From: Leptospira sanjuanensis
Lineage (GTDB): Bacteria; Spirochaetota; Leptospiria; Leptospirales; Leptospiraceae
Length of the DNA: 64,000 bases
Direction of reading: 5' to 3'
Assembly (NCBI RefSeq): GCF_022267375.1
Contig: NZ_JAIZBH010000001.1
Coordinates: 2,899,501 to 2,963,500 of the forward strand
Below, in pieces: positions 14,051 to 30,128 of the stretch. The translations under genes were made by a program, and so were the position numbers. Position 1 is the stretch's first letter; each line of letters opens with the position of its first letter. Under the pieces are notes generated by a model. The model was not told the origin of the DNA and searched no databases. It saw only the letters and a list, made by a program, of their open reading frames with translations.

Positions 14051-14079
14051 ATTTTGACAGAGAAAAGAAATCCTGTCAA
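14051..14079 (-). promoter_or_regulatory. Candidate sigma-70-type promoter of the Uma2 gene
   Basis: On the minus strand a perfect TTGACA (plus bases 14074-14079) is followed after 17 bases by CAAAAT (14051-14056, four of six matches to TATAAT), about 35 bases before the ATG. The insertion sequence ends 8 bases upstream of the -35 box, so it spared the promoter. Confidence 0.5.
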
Positions 14080-14095
14080 GAAACTTGGTAACCGC

Positions 14096-15673
<1,578 letters not shown>

Positions 15674-15713
15674 TCGGATTCAGTCTTAATACTTTCTTTT
15701 CTTGAGTCAAACA

Positions 15714-16054
<341 letters not shown>

Positions 16055-16064
<10 letters not shown>

Positions 16065-16345
16065 CGTCCTAAACTAAACTGAACGTTTACTTGGAGCGAT
16101 GCCTTCCCCGACGTATCTATCTTTAGGGTCAAAAATTCGGCTTCTACCAATGACTGAGAATTTGTCGAGGAAGGAGGAATTTCTACAAAGTCGTTCTTCT
16201 CTGAATGCTTAGAACGTCTCTCCCAATGATATCGAAACGTCGTGTATTTGAGGTGTCTTTCTTTACAATACTGAGGCTGGGAAAGTCCACTCTTTGAAAA
16301 GTCATCAAACTCTTTGGGCCAATCTATTTTCGTTTTTTTCATCAA
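16055..16345 (-). CDS. tnpA: IS66 family accessory protein TnpA
   Basis: A 96-residue protein with an N-terminal helix-turn-helix-like segment (WPKEFDDFSKSGLSQPQYCKER, then YTTFRYHWERR), as in the IS66 Orf1/TnpA group. It begins 56 bases inside the element's right end, so the promoter must lie within or next to the terminal repeat. Confidence 0.88.
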
Positions 16346-16464
16346 AGACAGTTTACAACATTTATACGATTAGAAAAAGGTGCGGTTGTTTAGGCGCTTA
16401 CGAAACTTGCTCGAAAAGAAAAAGTGAAACGCCGCTCGATAAGACAACCGGCGTTCTGGCGGGG

Positions 16465-16952
16465 TTATTTGTAGTTCGTAAACTGAACGTCGAAGGGAAG
16501 ATCGGAAGTTTTCAGAAGATGAATCACTTCCTGAAGATCGTCCTTTTTTTTGCCGGTTACGCGCACGGATTCTCCCATGATCGTGACGTTGACTTTCAGC
16601 TTGGAATCCTTGATGAGTTTCGTCACTTCTTTGGTCTGTTCCTTTTCCATCCCTTTGCGGATCTTCACCTTCATCCGAACGGTGCCGCCGGTCGCTGGTT
16701 CGATCTTGGATTTGAAGTCGAAATTCTTTAAGCCGATCCCGCGTTTCGCCATTTTAGAGACGAGAACGTCGATCACACTTTCTAACTTCGCTTCGTTGTC
16801 CGAAGTCAAAACGAGTTGTTCGTCTTCGAGTTGAATGTCGGATTTGGAACCCTTGAAGTCGAAACGATTCTTGATTTCACCGAGAGCCTGAGTGACCGCG
16901 TTCGTCAACTCGGGTCTGCTGATTTCGGAAACCACGTCAAAGGAAGGATCAC

Positions 16953-16956
<4 letters not shown>
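16465..16956 (-). CDS. yajQ: YajQ-family nucleotide-binding protein
   Basis: The 163-residue protein is a typical YajQ: SFDVVSEISRPELTNAVTQA at the start, IKNRFDFKGSKSDI and a C-terminal MGESVRVTGKKKDDLQEVI. Members bind nucleotides, and in Xanthomonas a homologue binds cyclic di-GMP and acts on transcription; the role in spirochaetes is not established. Its ATG overlaps the alaS stop codon (ATGA), so it is translated after alaS in one operon. The IS66 element ends 55 bases beyond its stop. Confidence 0.92.
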
Positions 16957-19794
<2,838 letters not shown>

Positions 19795-19795
19795 G

Positions 19796-20204
<409 letters not shown>

Positions 20205-20214
20205 TCAGGTCTCC

Positions 20215-20668
<454 letters not shown>

Positions 20669-20690
20669 AATCGTCCTGTAGGTGCCAGAG

Positions 20691-20726
<36 letters not shown>

Positions 20727-21080
20727 AAAGTACGCGGTTTGGGCGATTCGCTCGCGCGTTCTCTCCGTTTTCGAGGCGAGCGAACACGCTTTTCGCTCCA
20801 ATCCCTCACCGAACCGATCCATCGTGAAAATGCCAATCAAGTTTTCGTTTTTCGGTTCGGGGATTTCCGCTGCAATCGCTATCGCGGGGGATTTTGTGAA
20901 TCGAAGTCGGAGCTACAAAGAAGGAAGTGGACGGAACTCCATCCGAACGGGCGTCCAGTTTTCTTTGCGAAATTTCATTCAGGCTCGAATTCGCGAAATG
21001 TGGGAACTCCAATCGAAATCGACGGATCCGAATTTAAAAACGCGGGAACTCTTTCGTTCTTAGGACAATTTTTTTGAATT

Positions 21081-21157
21081 TGTATGAGTTCCTACATTTT
21101 TCGGAAGTACGAATCAGTTCCAATTTACAATCCGTTGAATTTGTAGGAACTCATACA
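21081..21157. repeat. Exact inverted copies of the GAGTTCC/GGAACTC dispersed motif
   Basis: TGTATGAGTTCCTACA at 21081-21096 is the exact reverse complement of 21142-21157. A third related copy, GTGTGAGTTCCTAC, lies at 21199-21212 and a fourth, CAGGAGTTCCCACAAAA, at 21361-21377. The same core recurs at 33820, 33965, 53461 and 59559-59607. Confidence 0.75.
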
Positions 21158-21235
21158 TCCGGTTTCACGATATAAGTCGTTGGCCGACCTCGGAATTCGT
21201 GTGAGTTCCTACTTAAAAAAGGAAAGGACAACTTT

Positions 21236-21345
21236 TTCGAAAGAATCCCCGCGCCAGGGATCGGAGCGGCGCGAAGCGGCTCCCCGACGGGTCGGGAGCC
21301 GAAGCGAAAGCGAAGCCGCGCAGAAGCCCGATCGTTCCGAGAATC
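21236..21345. repeat. GC-rich palindromic dispersed repeat block
   Basis: This stretch alternates short complementary words (GGCGCGAAGCGGCTCC, GACGGGTCGGGAGCC, CGATCGTTCCGAGAATCGGAACG) and is much richer in GC than the flanks. It resembles the block at 34009-34190 in style, with gatcggagc, gaagc and cggc words. It is probably a non-coding interspersed repeat. Confidence 0.55.
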
Positions 21346-21383
21346 GGAACGAGGCGCCCGCAGGAGTTCCCACAAAATTTCGA

Positions 21384-22013
21384 TTACTTGCAATCCGCCT
21401 TCAGCATTGTGGAAATCGTAAGTTCCACTTCCGGCCAAAGTTTGGAAACGCCGTCCTTTCCCTTATGCAGATCCAGACAGACTTTGTTGAGAGCCTCGAC
21501 CGCTCCGAGAGCCTTCCAAGTTGCAAGATCCAACTTCGCGTTCGCGCTGAGATGCGCCCCTTCGTGTAGGTCGAATGTTACATCCAACTTTTTGGAAACC
21601 CCGTTGAACTTAAGTTCGATCGCGCCCTTCCCCGATGTTTTGTCGGAATTCAATTCTACGGTTATGACCTTCCCTTCGATTTTCCCGTTTTGTTTCAGCG
21701 GATAGAAGAATGTGGATTTGATCTTCGCATCACGGTCGTTGTTCCCCGAGTTGACCGTGTTCGGATCGATGGTGAATTTGATTCCTTTCAAGACTTTTTC
21801 GACGGAAGTTCCGGACGGAGTTCCGTCCACTGAAATCTTGTCGAAAGAACCGCCGACGCCTGTCTTCTCCGTAAACTTGAACGCCTTCCAGCCGAACTTC
21901 GTACTCGCGTGATCATACGAATAATTACAGCTTTGGTTTTTGGTCGGAGCTTCTGAAAATCCGGCGACAAATGGGAGTAGGATCAAACAATAGAATAGAA
22001 TGATTCGTTTCAT
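21384..22013 (-). CDS. YceI-family periplasmic protein
   Basis: The 209-residue protein has a signal peptide ([20 protein letters not shown]) and the YceI lipocalin-like beta barrel, with [38 protein letters not shown] and [18 protein letters not shown] in order. YceI proteins bind long isoprenoid or amide lipids in the periplasm; the ligand here is unknown. It is transcribed divergently from thiL, with 41 bases between the starts. Confidence 0.88.
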   Translation of the reverse strand: MKRIILFYCLILLPFVAGFSEAPTKNQSCNYSYDHASTKFGWKAFKFTEKTGVGGSFDKISVDGTPSGTSVEKVLKGIKFTIDPNTVNSGNNDRDAKIKSTFFYPLKQNGKIEGKVITVELNSDKTSGKGAIELKFNGVSKKLDVTFDLHEGAHLSANAKLDLATWKALGAVEALNKVCLDLHKGKDGVSKLWPEVELTISTMLKADCK

Positions 22014-22054
22014 AGTCTTTCAGACTGCCCCGAAATCGAAGAAAGTCAAGGTTT

Positions 22055-22981
<927 letters not shown>

Positions 22982-23025
22982 GGGAAATATCGCCGATTAG
23001 CCCGAGTTTCAAAAGTGCGATTCCC

Positions 23026-23069
23026 CATCCGAATAGAACATTCGACAATGAGAATATTCTATTCGGATG
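23026..23069. terminator. Long perfect hairpin between convergent thiL and INSIG-like genes
   Basis: CATCCGAATAGAA (23026-23038) pairs perfectly with 23057-23069. After one mismatch four more pairs extend the stem inward. It lies between the two convergent stop codons and probably terminates both transcripts. Confidence 0.65.
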
Positions 23070-23090
23070 TTATACTTCCTATGGTAAAAT

Positions 23091-23663
23091 TTACGAACGA
23101 CTTTCCTGTTTGACCCAAGAGATCAGATTCCAGATCAAAGGCGCTCCGTGCAGATACAAACCGGGGAGCCAGATCGGAACGAATAAAAAGTCCGGCCGCT
23201 TATACACAAACAGTCCCGCGCCGGAAATGATCGCTTCGGCGCCGGTTCCTCCGATCGCAAGAAGAATCGAAAAGACAGTCAAAGGCTTCGCTTCCATCGA
23301 AAAGATCATTCGGAAAAGCCAAGCGCCTAAGTAGATTGCTGCAAGCGTATAGGCACTGCCCGCAAAGATTCCGCTGGCAAGATACGCCGCAACGAACCAG
23401 ATAAGACTTAAAACGAAATCACGAACATCGAAGGCTTCCGCTTCTTTCCTAAAAAAAGAAGCCCCGAGATACATTAGTAAAGTTGCAAGTACGAATTGAG
23501 GAGCCACCCACCAAGCCTGACCGAATACTCCGAAATGAAAGTATCTCAGCACGTCGAACTGTACGTGGATTTGATCGCAAAGAGCAAGACCGATCCCGCC
23601 GAGGAAAACTAACGCGATTAGTTTTTTGGGATTCTCCCGCATGGAAGAGGCAACTGAATTCAT
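23091..23663 (-). CDS. INSIG-like polytopic membrane protein
   Basis: The 190-residue protein has about six hydrophobic segments (14-32, 50-70, 82-100, 104-122, 128-152, 160-180). Three stretches match, from memory, the conserved parts of eukaryotic insulin-induced gene proteins: QAWWVAP at 49-55 (INSIG SAWWVPP), YTLAAIYLGAWLF at 105-117 (INSIG LTLAALSLGLWW) and PDFLFVPIWLPGLYLHG at 157-173 (INSIG PDFLYVRSWLPCIFFAG), in the same order and spacing. INSIGs retain sterol regulators in the ER, and a few bacterial homologues exist. The Asp of the human FDRSRSG loop is missing here. Function in this bacterium is unknown. Confidence 0.68.
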   Translation of the reverse strand: MNSVASSMRENPKKLIALVFLGGIGLALCDQIHVQFDVLRYFHFGVFGQAWWVAPQFVLATLLMYLGASFFRKEAEAFDVRDFVLSLIWFVAAYLASGIFAGSAYTLAAIYLGAWLFRMIFSMEAKPLTVFSILLAIGGTGAEAIISGAGLFVYKRPDFLFVPIWLPGLYLHGAPLIWNLISWVKQESRS

Positions 23664-23908
23664 ACGATTCTCCTTAAAAAAGAATTCCTTTTAAAATGAA
23701 AATCCGAACCCGAAACACCGGACGTCCGCTTCTGTATTGAATTCGGGGGAATTCTTCCCACCCGAGCCGTTCGATCGGCGTTTTGCGGAACGATCCTAAA
23801 ACGAAGTCATCTTAACAAAGACCGCAAATCCTTCCAAACAATTTTTCTTGCAGGATCAAATCCGAAGGATTGAATTGTTCCATTCGAGTAGTGAGGAAAC
23901 ATAAAAAG

Positions 23909-24901
23909 ATGAAGATACTCAAGTGGGTCCTGGGGATTTTTGGAACGTTCGCCCTTTTTCTCGTCGTCACGTTTTATGCGGGAACGCCGAAATACGAATA
24001 CAAAACGGTTCCGTTACATTCCGACTTCGACGCGTATTACAAAGAGAAACTTAAAATCAGTCAGGAGAAAAAGGCCAGACCGAATAACGAAGAAAAGCTG
24101 GTTCGTTATTCTCCCGGTAAAACGGAATACGCCATTCTTTATATCCACGGCTTCGGAGCTTCCCGCGCGGAAGGGGAAGAAGTCACGGACCAACTCGCAA
24201 AGGATTTAAAAGCGAATCTTTATTACGTTCGTCTTCCGGGACACGGAACCAATCTGGAAGATCACAGAGACACCACGTTTCAAGAGATTCTTCAGGATTC
24301 CGAGACGGCACTTTTGGAAACGGAAAAACTCGGAAACAAAACGATTCTAATCGGAACGAGCATGGGCGGTCTGATTTCGACGTATTTGGCCGCGAAATAT
24401 CCGGAACGGGTTCACGCTTTGATCTTAGGATCTCCCTTTTACGATTTCACGAGCGCCCTCGGAGCGATCTATCAATTCTCCTGGGGAAAGGATTTCGCAC
24501 ATCTCGTAATGGGAAAGATCCGCAAATCCACGGAAGCTCAAAAGCGCGATCCTGCAAGCGCGTTCTGGTATAGGGATCAATATCTCGCGGCGGTTCAAAA
24601 TCTTTCGGATCTGCGCGAATTCATTTTAGGAACCGATCCGTTCTCCAAGATTTCTTCTCCCGTTCTTTTGTTCTATTATTATAAGAACGATAAGGAACAG
24701 GACGCGTCGGCTTCCGTTCAATCGATGTTAAACGCATTCAAAAAATTGAATGCGAATGGGAAAGCGAGTCCGTTGAATAAGGCGGTAAGGATAGAACTCG
24801 GAGATCACGTGTTGTTTTCCAAATACATGAAGAGCGATAAGACGTTGATCCTCAAGGAGGAGGAAGAATTTTTGAAAAAGGTGTTCGAACCGAAGAAATA
24901 A
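23909..24901 (+). CDS. Membrane-anchored alpha/beta hydrolase
   Basis: The 330-residue protein starts with one transmembrane or uncleaved signal segment (residues 5-24) and continues as an alpha/beta hydrolase: oxyanion-side [15 protein letters not shown], the LPGHG turn at about 109-113, the nucleophile elbow GTSMGG (Ser151) and a late catalytic His in LGDHVLF. It resembles carboxylesterases and monoacylglycerol-lipase-like enzymes; the substrate is unknown. The ATG at 23909 follows GAGGAAAC; the frame extends to 23870 but without a signal there. Confidence 0.8.
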   Translation: MKILKWVLGIFGTFALFLVVTFYAGTPKYEYKTVPLHSDFDAYYKEKLKISQEKKARPNNEEKLVRYSPGKTEYAILYIHGFGASRAEGEEVTDQLAKDLKANLYYVRLPGHGTNLEDHRDTTFQEILQDSETALLETEKLGNKTILIGTSMGGLISTYLAAKYPERVHALILGSPFYDFTSALGAIYQFSWGKDFAHLVMGKIRKSTEAQKRDPASAFWYRDQYLAAVQNLSDLREFILGTDPFSKISSPVLLFYYYKNDKEQDASASVQSMLNAFKKLNANGKASPLNKAVRIELGDHVLFSKYMKSDKTLILKEEEEFLKKVFEPKK

Positions 24902-24907
24902 CGTTTC

Positions 24908-24984
24908 CGGTAGGCATTGCTCCGTATCGCTTCGAACCGATCCTCCGTAAACCTCCTTACAGAAAAGAGGTTTACGGCCTACCG
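24908..24984. terminator. Two-stem hairpin between convergent genes
   Basis: CCGTAAACCTC (24945-24955) pairs perfectly with 24967-24977. Around it CGGTAGGC (24908-24915) pairs with 24977-24984, forming a longer outer stem. It lies between the stops of the hydrolase and the minus-strand basic-tail protein, and can serve both. Confidence 0.6.
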
Positions 24985-24989
24985 ATTAC

Positions 24990-25528
<539 letters not shown>

Positions 25529-25570
25529 GAGATTCCTTTTCAAAGAGTTTTCAAGAAATAAATCTTTTCC

Positions 25571-26731
25571 TCAATCGATCCAGAGGTTTACGATGCTTGC
25601 TCCGTGAATACGGGGAAAGGTCTTAGCGATCGAACGTTTCACCCAAATGGTCTCTCCGTCCGAACCCAAATCCCAAAGAGAACCTCTGAGGAACACGTTG
25701 ATCCCGTGAGTCGCGCCCGACTTCGACATTCTTCCCCCAAGCGCGTATTTCAACCAAGCCTCCCCTTCCGTGATCCGATCGACGTCAAGAGCAGAAACGT
25801 CCTTCGGATTGGAAGCTCCGTTATAACCCTTCCAAACCGCAGCCATGGCGTTATCCGGCGCCACATACGAAGGAACCAATACGAAATCTACATTCTGCTT
25901 TTTGAATGTATCGTAGACTTCCGGAAACCAGGAATCCGCACAGACCAGAACCCCGATCCTTCCCGCCGGAACGGACGAAACCTTGAGGTCTACGATCGGA
26001 GCCGCTTCGACGAAGGTTTTTTCGTCCTCGATCGGATAAATCTTCAAGGGAGAATTCTCCACGACTTTACCGTCGCTCGAAAATACGAAGGATCCGTTCT
26101 TTAACGCCCCGTTCCCGACGCGTAAGGTTCCGTCTACGACCGAAGGTTCGGGAAGAAGAATCGACCCGGCAACGATGGTGATCTTGTATTTACGGGCCAA
26201 TTCGGAAAACGTGCGAACGTAAATCGAGGACATTTCTTTTGATTTCATTCGAAACAAAGCGTCCCTTACGGAATCCTTTCCTTTGGCCTTGAGTAAATTC
26301 CAGATGAACGAATAGGCGTTGCTCAAAACAAGAGTCCGCATCGCTTCTTCGATTCTCGTAGCGGAAATCACGGATTCTTTTTCCTCCGCAACCACCAACC
26401 AAGTTCCCAAATATTCCGGGAAAACGGCGATCGTTTTCGAATTTAAGAATCCTCTTTTGTGGGCTGTCTCGAGATACGATTCGATCTTTTCCCGAAAATT
26501 CTCCTCTTTGGAATAATCGTTCGGAATCATCCAAGGCTGAACGCCCAAAAGATTTCCTTTTTTTACGTCCTTGCCGAAACTTTCGATCCGCTCCAAACGA
26601 AGATCGGGTTTTCTCATCGAATGGGAACGGCCCGTAAACGACCAAACGAAATGGCCGCAGAATAGGGAAACGATTGCGACCAAAGGAAGAACGTATTTTT
26701 TCATAAGATTCACCGGGGACTTTTTTGTCAT
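25571..26731 (-). CDS. Exported carbon-nitrogen hydrolase (nitrilase superfamily)
   Basis: The 386-residue protein has the nitrilase Glu-Lys-Cys triad: Glu106 in AVFPEYLGTW, Lys230 in SPLKIYP and Cys264 in GVLVCADSWFPE. A hydrophobic N-terminus (residues 11-32) marks it as exported or membrane anchored, which is unusual for the family and recalls apolipoprotein-acyltransferase-like relatives, although the other Lnt membrane segments are absent. An alternative start ATG at 26704 would put the signal at the very N-terminus. Substrate unknown. Confidence 0.8.
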   Translation of the reverse strand: MTKKSPVNLMKKYVLPLVAIVSLFCGHFVWSFTGRSHSMRKPDLRLERIESFGKDVKKGNLLGVQPWMIPNDYSKEENFREKIESYLETAHKRGFLNSKTIAVFPEYLGTWLVVAEEKESVISATRIEEAMRTLVLSNAYSFIWNLLKAKGKDSVRDALFRMKSKEMSSIYVRTFSELARKYKITIVAGSILLPEPSVVDGTLRVGNGALKNGSFVFSSDGKVVENSPLKIYPIEDEKTFVEAAPIVDLKVSSVPAGRIGVLVCADSWFPEVYDTFKKQNVDFVLVPSYVAPDNAMAAVWKGYNGASNPKDVSALDVDRITEGEAWLKYALGGRMSKSGATHGINVFLRGSLWDLGSDGETIWVKRSIAKTFPRIHGASIVNLWID

Positions 26732-26910
26732 CGGTCTCGATTTCGCTCAACTCTATTTTTATAAGAAATCGAAGGATAAAAAAGCCGTCCCTCCGCTCGA
26801 AATACATTCCAATTTATAAATATTCAAAATTTTTAAATTTTTACGGGAACTTTCGATTCGAACGGAAAGAAGCTTCGAGATGCGAAGGGAATGAAATTCT
26901 AAGACGGAAA

Positions 26911-26936
26911 CGCCGGGGGATTCGAGTCCCTCGGCG
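26911..26936 (-). terminator. GC-rich hairpin after the lipoprotein gene at 26946
   Basis: CGCCGGGGG (26911-26919) pairs with CCCTCGGCG (26928-26936), nine pairs with one G-T. On the minus strand it lies just past the lipoprotein stop and is followed by TTTCCGTCTT, so it probably ends that transcript. Confidence 0.6.
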
Positions 26937-26945
26937 AAATAGGAC

Positions 26946-27650
26946 TCATTTCAATTTAAGCTGTGTTTTGTAACTATGAGAACCGGATACTTTTTCGCTC
27001 CCGACATATCCGGAAATGTTCACCGTTTCTTCGATCGTCATAACCGCCTTGTCCATATCGTTCGCATTTTCGATCGTGGTTTTCGAGCCGGTAGTCGTAA
27101 ACGTGACTTCAAACTTAGGATACAGATAACCGTTCACTTTATAAGAACTGGAGCTGATCGTCATCGAACTGTTCCCGGTCGTTTTGAGCAAACTCTGAGT
27201 CGAGGAAGGATCGACGGTCACGGTCATCGTTCCGTTTTGTTCCAGCTCTCCTTCCAAAAGCATCTGCGAAGAATTACCGGCGGACTCCACGTTCGGCGCC
27301 ATCAGAGAACAAGCGGTATAAGTGATTTTGATTCCCGTAAATTGAGCGTTCATCGAAGCGCCGTTCATGGCTTGCGTAAGATCTCCGGCGAGGGTCATGT
27401 TTCCGCCTCTGGGACAATCTTGCGACTGGGTGATCAAAGCGAAGGGAGAAACGCTTCCGTTCGAGTAATTTCCGCCGCCTCCGTTATTGCTGCGCGCCAT
27501 CAACGAAGCATACAAACCGGAGATACCCGGGTTTTGATTCTGTAAAGCCAACAGCAAAAGAGCGTTATTCTGCGAATCGTCTTTCTTTTCCCCGCAATTG
27601 GAAATAAACAGCAAAAGAGTAAACGATAGAATCAGTTTTTTAAGTTTCAT
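26946..27650 (-). CDS. Putative lipoprotein, paralogue of the next gene upstream
   Basis: The 234-residue protein has a lipobox-like ISNC (Cys19) after a hydrophobic stretch. The mature part contains a Gly/Asn-rich linker (NNGGGGNYSNG), CPRGG, a second cysteine in YTACSLMAPN, and a beta-rich C-terminal half with YKVNGYLYPKFEVTF and TIENANDMDKA. The neighbour at 27888 has the same order of blocks (CPRGG, YTACSFLAP, YTVNGYLYPKFELTF, IENANDLDKA), so the two arose by duplication. TTAGGAGGATCC precedes the start. Function unknown. Confidence 0.8.
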   Translation of the reverse strand: MKLKKLILSFTLLLFISNCGEKKDDSQNNALLLLALQNQNPGISGLYASLMARSNNGGGGNYSNGSVSPFALITQSQDCPRGGNMTLAGDLTQAMNGASMNAQFTGIKITYTACSLMAPNVESAGNSSQMLLEGELEQNGTMTVTVDPSSTQSLLKTTGNSSMTISSSSYKVNGYLYPKFEVTFTTTGSKTTIENANDMDKAVMTIEETVNISGYVGSEKVSGSHSYKTQLKLK

Positions 27651-27887
27651 ACTTGGATCCTCCTAAGGAACGATCTAAATATGGAAGTCACGGCCACATT
27701 CTGAGACAGAAATCCGAAAAAAAAATGAGGGAATTTTCGCACTTAATTTGGAAATAAAATTTTTCGAAGCGAATGGACGGCAGAAAATGTTAAGCGAAAT
27801 CGAAAGGAACATTGTTTCAAAGAAGAAGTTCTTAACCCGCCGATTCGGTTCTCGCAAAAGGAATCGATCGACGGGTCGAAACGGCGG

Positions 27888-28601
27888 TTACTTCATCTTA
27901 AAAGTGGTTTTTAAGGTGTAAGTGGTATCGATCGACTTATCGCCGATCGTACCCGTAACGTGAGTCGTTTCGTCTACGGTCACAGTCGCTTTATCCAGAT
28001 CGTTCGCGTTCTCGATCGTAAGTTTGGAATTGTTCGTGGAAAACGTAAGCTCGAACTTCGGATAAAGATAACCGTTCACCGTATAATTACTGGAAGAAAG
28101 ATTGTAACTTCCGCTCTGAGTAACTTTAATCAAAGTCGACGTATTTGCCGGATCCATGGTCTGAGAGATCGTTCCAGACTGTAAAACGTCTCCGTTCAGA
28201 ACCAGCAACGAAGAATCCTGACTGGATCCGTCGATACGAGGAGCGAGGAAAGAACAGGCCGTGTAGGTGTGTTTGATTGCGGTCAAAGTCGCGGTAAAGA
28301 CGCCTCCCGCCATACCCATAGTTATATCTCCGTTGGCCGTATCGCTACCGCCTCTCGGACAAGGATACGTACCGCTGTATGCTTGAAAGGGAGAAACGTT
28401 TCCTTTGGAATACGCTCCCGCACCGCCTCCTCCTCCGCCGTTTTGTTTGGCTAAGATCGCATACACACCGGAAATTCCCTGGTCCTTAGGCATCAGCGCC
28501 AAAAGAAGCGCGGCTTGTTCGTTCGAATCGTCTCCGCCTTTGCCTCCGCATTGGATCACGAGCAAGACGGTCGTCAGCGTAAAGAATATTTTTTGAAACA
28601 T
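27888..28601 (-). CDS. Putative lipoprotein, paralogue of the gene at 26946
   Basis: The 237-residue protein begins MFQKIFFTLTTVLLVIQCGGKGGDD, a lipoprotein signal with Cys18, followed by a polyglycine linker (about seven Gly). It shares the block order and two matching cysteines with its neighbour and has AGGAGGA before its start. Each gene has its own ribosome binding site, and 237 bases lie between them, so they may be transcribed separately. Role unknown. Confidence 0.8.
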   Translation of the reverse strand: MFQKIFFTLTTVLLVIQCGGKGGDDSNEQAALLLALMPKDQGISGVYAILAKQNGGGGGGAGAYSKGNVSPFQAYSGTYPCPRGGSDTANGDITMGMAGGVFTATLTAIKHTYTACSFLAPRIDGSSQDSSLLVLNGDVLQSGTISQTMDPANTSTLIKVTQSGSYNLSSSNYTVNGYLYPKFELTFSTNNSKLTIENANDLDKATVTVDETTHVTGTIGDKSIDTTYTLKTTFKMK

Positions 28602-28670
28602 TGGTTTGAGTCCTCCTGATGGATTCTAATCAAGCCAACGATTCAAAAAAAAAATTGTGCCACGCCGTAT

Positions 28671-29516
28671 TTAAAAACGAATCGTGATTCCTCCCGATAC
28701 TTCCTTATGTTGGAAGGAAACGCTGAAAGAAGGAACAACGTTTCTGAATTCTTGACGGTAACCCAAAAACGCATCGAGCAATAAAACGAAAACGAACGCT
28801 GAAACATACATTTGTCTATCTTGAAAATAACGGTCCCTCTCCATCACCGTTCCATCCGAAAGGACGACTTTCTGAGAATTTGAATAGGTAGAATTCGCAA
28901 AGGCCACGTTGATCAGGTTATTATCATTCAGCGCGATAGCGATCAACATCTGAGAAGAGGGAGGAAGATCCGCCTCTTGACCCGGAGTCGGCGCTTTGAG
29001 ATATACATAACTTTTATAAGCGAGAAAGAGTTCCGCCGCCATCAAAAAGAAACCTACCCCTTTCCAAGAATACGAATCGGAACGAACCAAACGAGACCAA
29101 CCGGGAATCAGACCTTCGGCAACGACGGCGGCCTTCGACTTTTGTTTGGGTTCGGACGGACTCGCCGATTCTTCGTTCGGATTCGGTGAAAGCGGATTTA
29201 CGAGTTCTTCTTTTTCTTTCGGATTTTCGTTTTTCGTTTTTTGGAAAGAATTTTTTGACTTATCTTGATTCGAAACAACGGGCGAGTTTTTTTCCGGAAT
29301 CGAATCCGAAAAATGAACCTTCTGCACTTCTTGCAGGGAGAATCGTTCGATTTTCCCGTCTTTATAACGAACTTCAAATCCCGAAGAGATGATTTTTACG
29401 TTCACATTCTCGATCTTTCTGCCGTTTTTAAGCAAAACCGACTTCGCATTCAGCGTAAAGATAGGAACAAAAAAGGGGATCAGGATCAGAAAAAAAATCA
29501 GGAATCGATTCAACAT
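28671..29516 (-). CDS. Membrane protein with N-terminal module shared with the FecR-like neighbour
   Basis: The 281-residue protein has a signal or anchor segment at 3-25, then SVLLKNGRKIENVNVKIISSG and YKDGKIERFSLQEVQKVHF, a short module whose pattern recurs at the C-terminus of the FecR-like protein at 30129. A polar Ser/Lys/Glu/Pro linker (residues 75-130) follows, then GLIPGWSRLVRSDSYSWKG leading into membrane segments at about 150-170 and 235-252, and a beta-strand-like end (VSGGITIRF). It is divergent from the ECF sigma gene (59 bases between starts) and may belong to its regulon or sensing pathway. Exact function unknown. Confidence 0.72.
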   Translation of the reverse strand: MLNRFLIFFLILIPFFVPIFTLNAKSVLLKNGRKIENVNVKIISSGFEVRYKDGKIERFSLQEVQKVHFSDSIPEKNSPVVSNQDKSKNSFQKTKNENPKEKEELVNPLSPNPNEESASPSEPKQKSKAAVVAEGLIPGWSRLVRSDSYSWKGVGFFLMAAELFLAYKSYVYLKAPTPGQEADLPPSSQMLIAIALNDNNLINVAFANSTYSNSQKVVLSDGTVMERDRYFQDRQMYVSAFVFVLLLDAFLGYRQEFRNVVPSFSVSFQHKEVSGGITIRF

Positions 29517-29575
29517 TTTATTTTTTTCCGATTTCGTTGGCGCTTTTCAAAAGGTCAACTCGTTAATAAAAATAG

Positions 29576-30118
29576 ATGAGCCGAAGTTTCGAAGAGCAAA
29601 CTTTTGATTTCGACGGATTGTATTCGAGAAATTACGAAAAAATTTATAGATTCATTATAAGCAAAGGAGCATCCGTTGAAGAAGCCGAAGAAGTTTGCCA
29701 AGAAACCTTTATCAAGGTACTGCGTTATTGGGGGAATTACGACCCCGAAAAAGGAAATGAAACCTCCTGGATACTGACGATCGCGAAGAATCATTTCTTG
29801 GACTCGGTTAAAAAGAAGAATACGGTTCAAAATAAGGAAATCGATAATTCGCAGTTGTATTTGGAAGCGATCGCAACTACGGAAAAAAAATCGGAAGAAG
29901 AAGACGAACAATTGGATCTTCTTCGAAAAGAGATCGAACAATTACCGGAATTGGAAAGGAAAATCATCCGATTTCGGTTTATGCAGAAATGCACGATTCA
30001 GGAAACGGCAAACTCATTGGGAATATCGGTGCGTACGGTAAATCGCAAGACTTACGCTTCGTTACAAGTATTAAGATTGAAACTGCAACGCGCAGATTTC
30101 GCTTTTGAAGGTGATTAG
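29576..30118 (+). CDS. ECF-family RNA polymerase sigma factor
   Basis: The 180-residue protein has region 2 at about 14-80 ([54 protein letters not shown]) and region 4 at about 125-172 ([44 protein letters not shown]). Such sigma factors redirect RNA polymerase to stress or envelope genes. The FecR-like gene follows 10 bases after its stop, the classic arrangement of a sigma factor and its membrane-bound regulator. The upstream region is shared with a divergent membrane protein gene. Confidence 0.92.
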   Translation: MSRSFEEQTFDFDGLYSRNYEKIYRFIISKGASVEEAEEVCQETFIKVLRYWGNYDPEKGNETSWILTIAKNHFLDSVKKKNTVQNKEIDNSQLYLEAIATTEKKSEEEDEQLDLLRKEIEQLPELERKIIRFRFMQKCTIQETANSLGISVRTVNRKTYASLQVLRLKLQRADFAFEGD

Positions 30119-30128
30119 GAGAAATATC

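Noticed and set aside
26911..26936. A tRNA gene suggested by GATTCGAGTCCC
   Set aside because: The arms do not form a cloverleaf and there is no anticodon or acceptor stem; it reads as a terminator hairpin.
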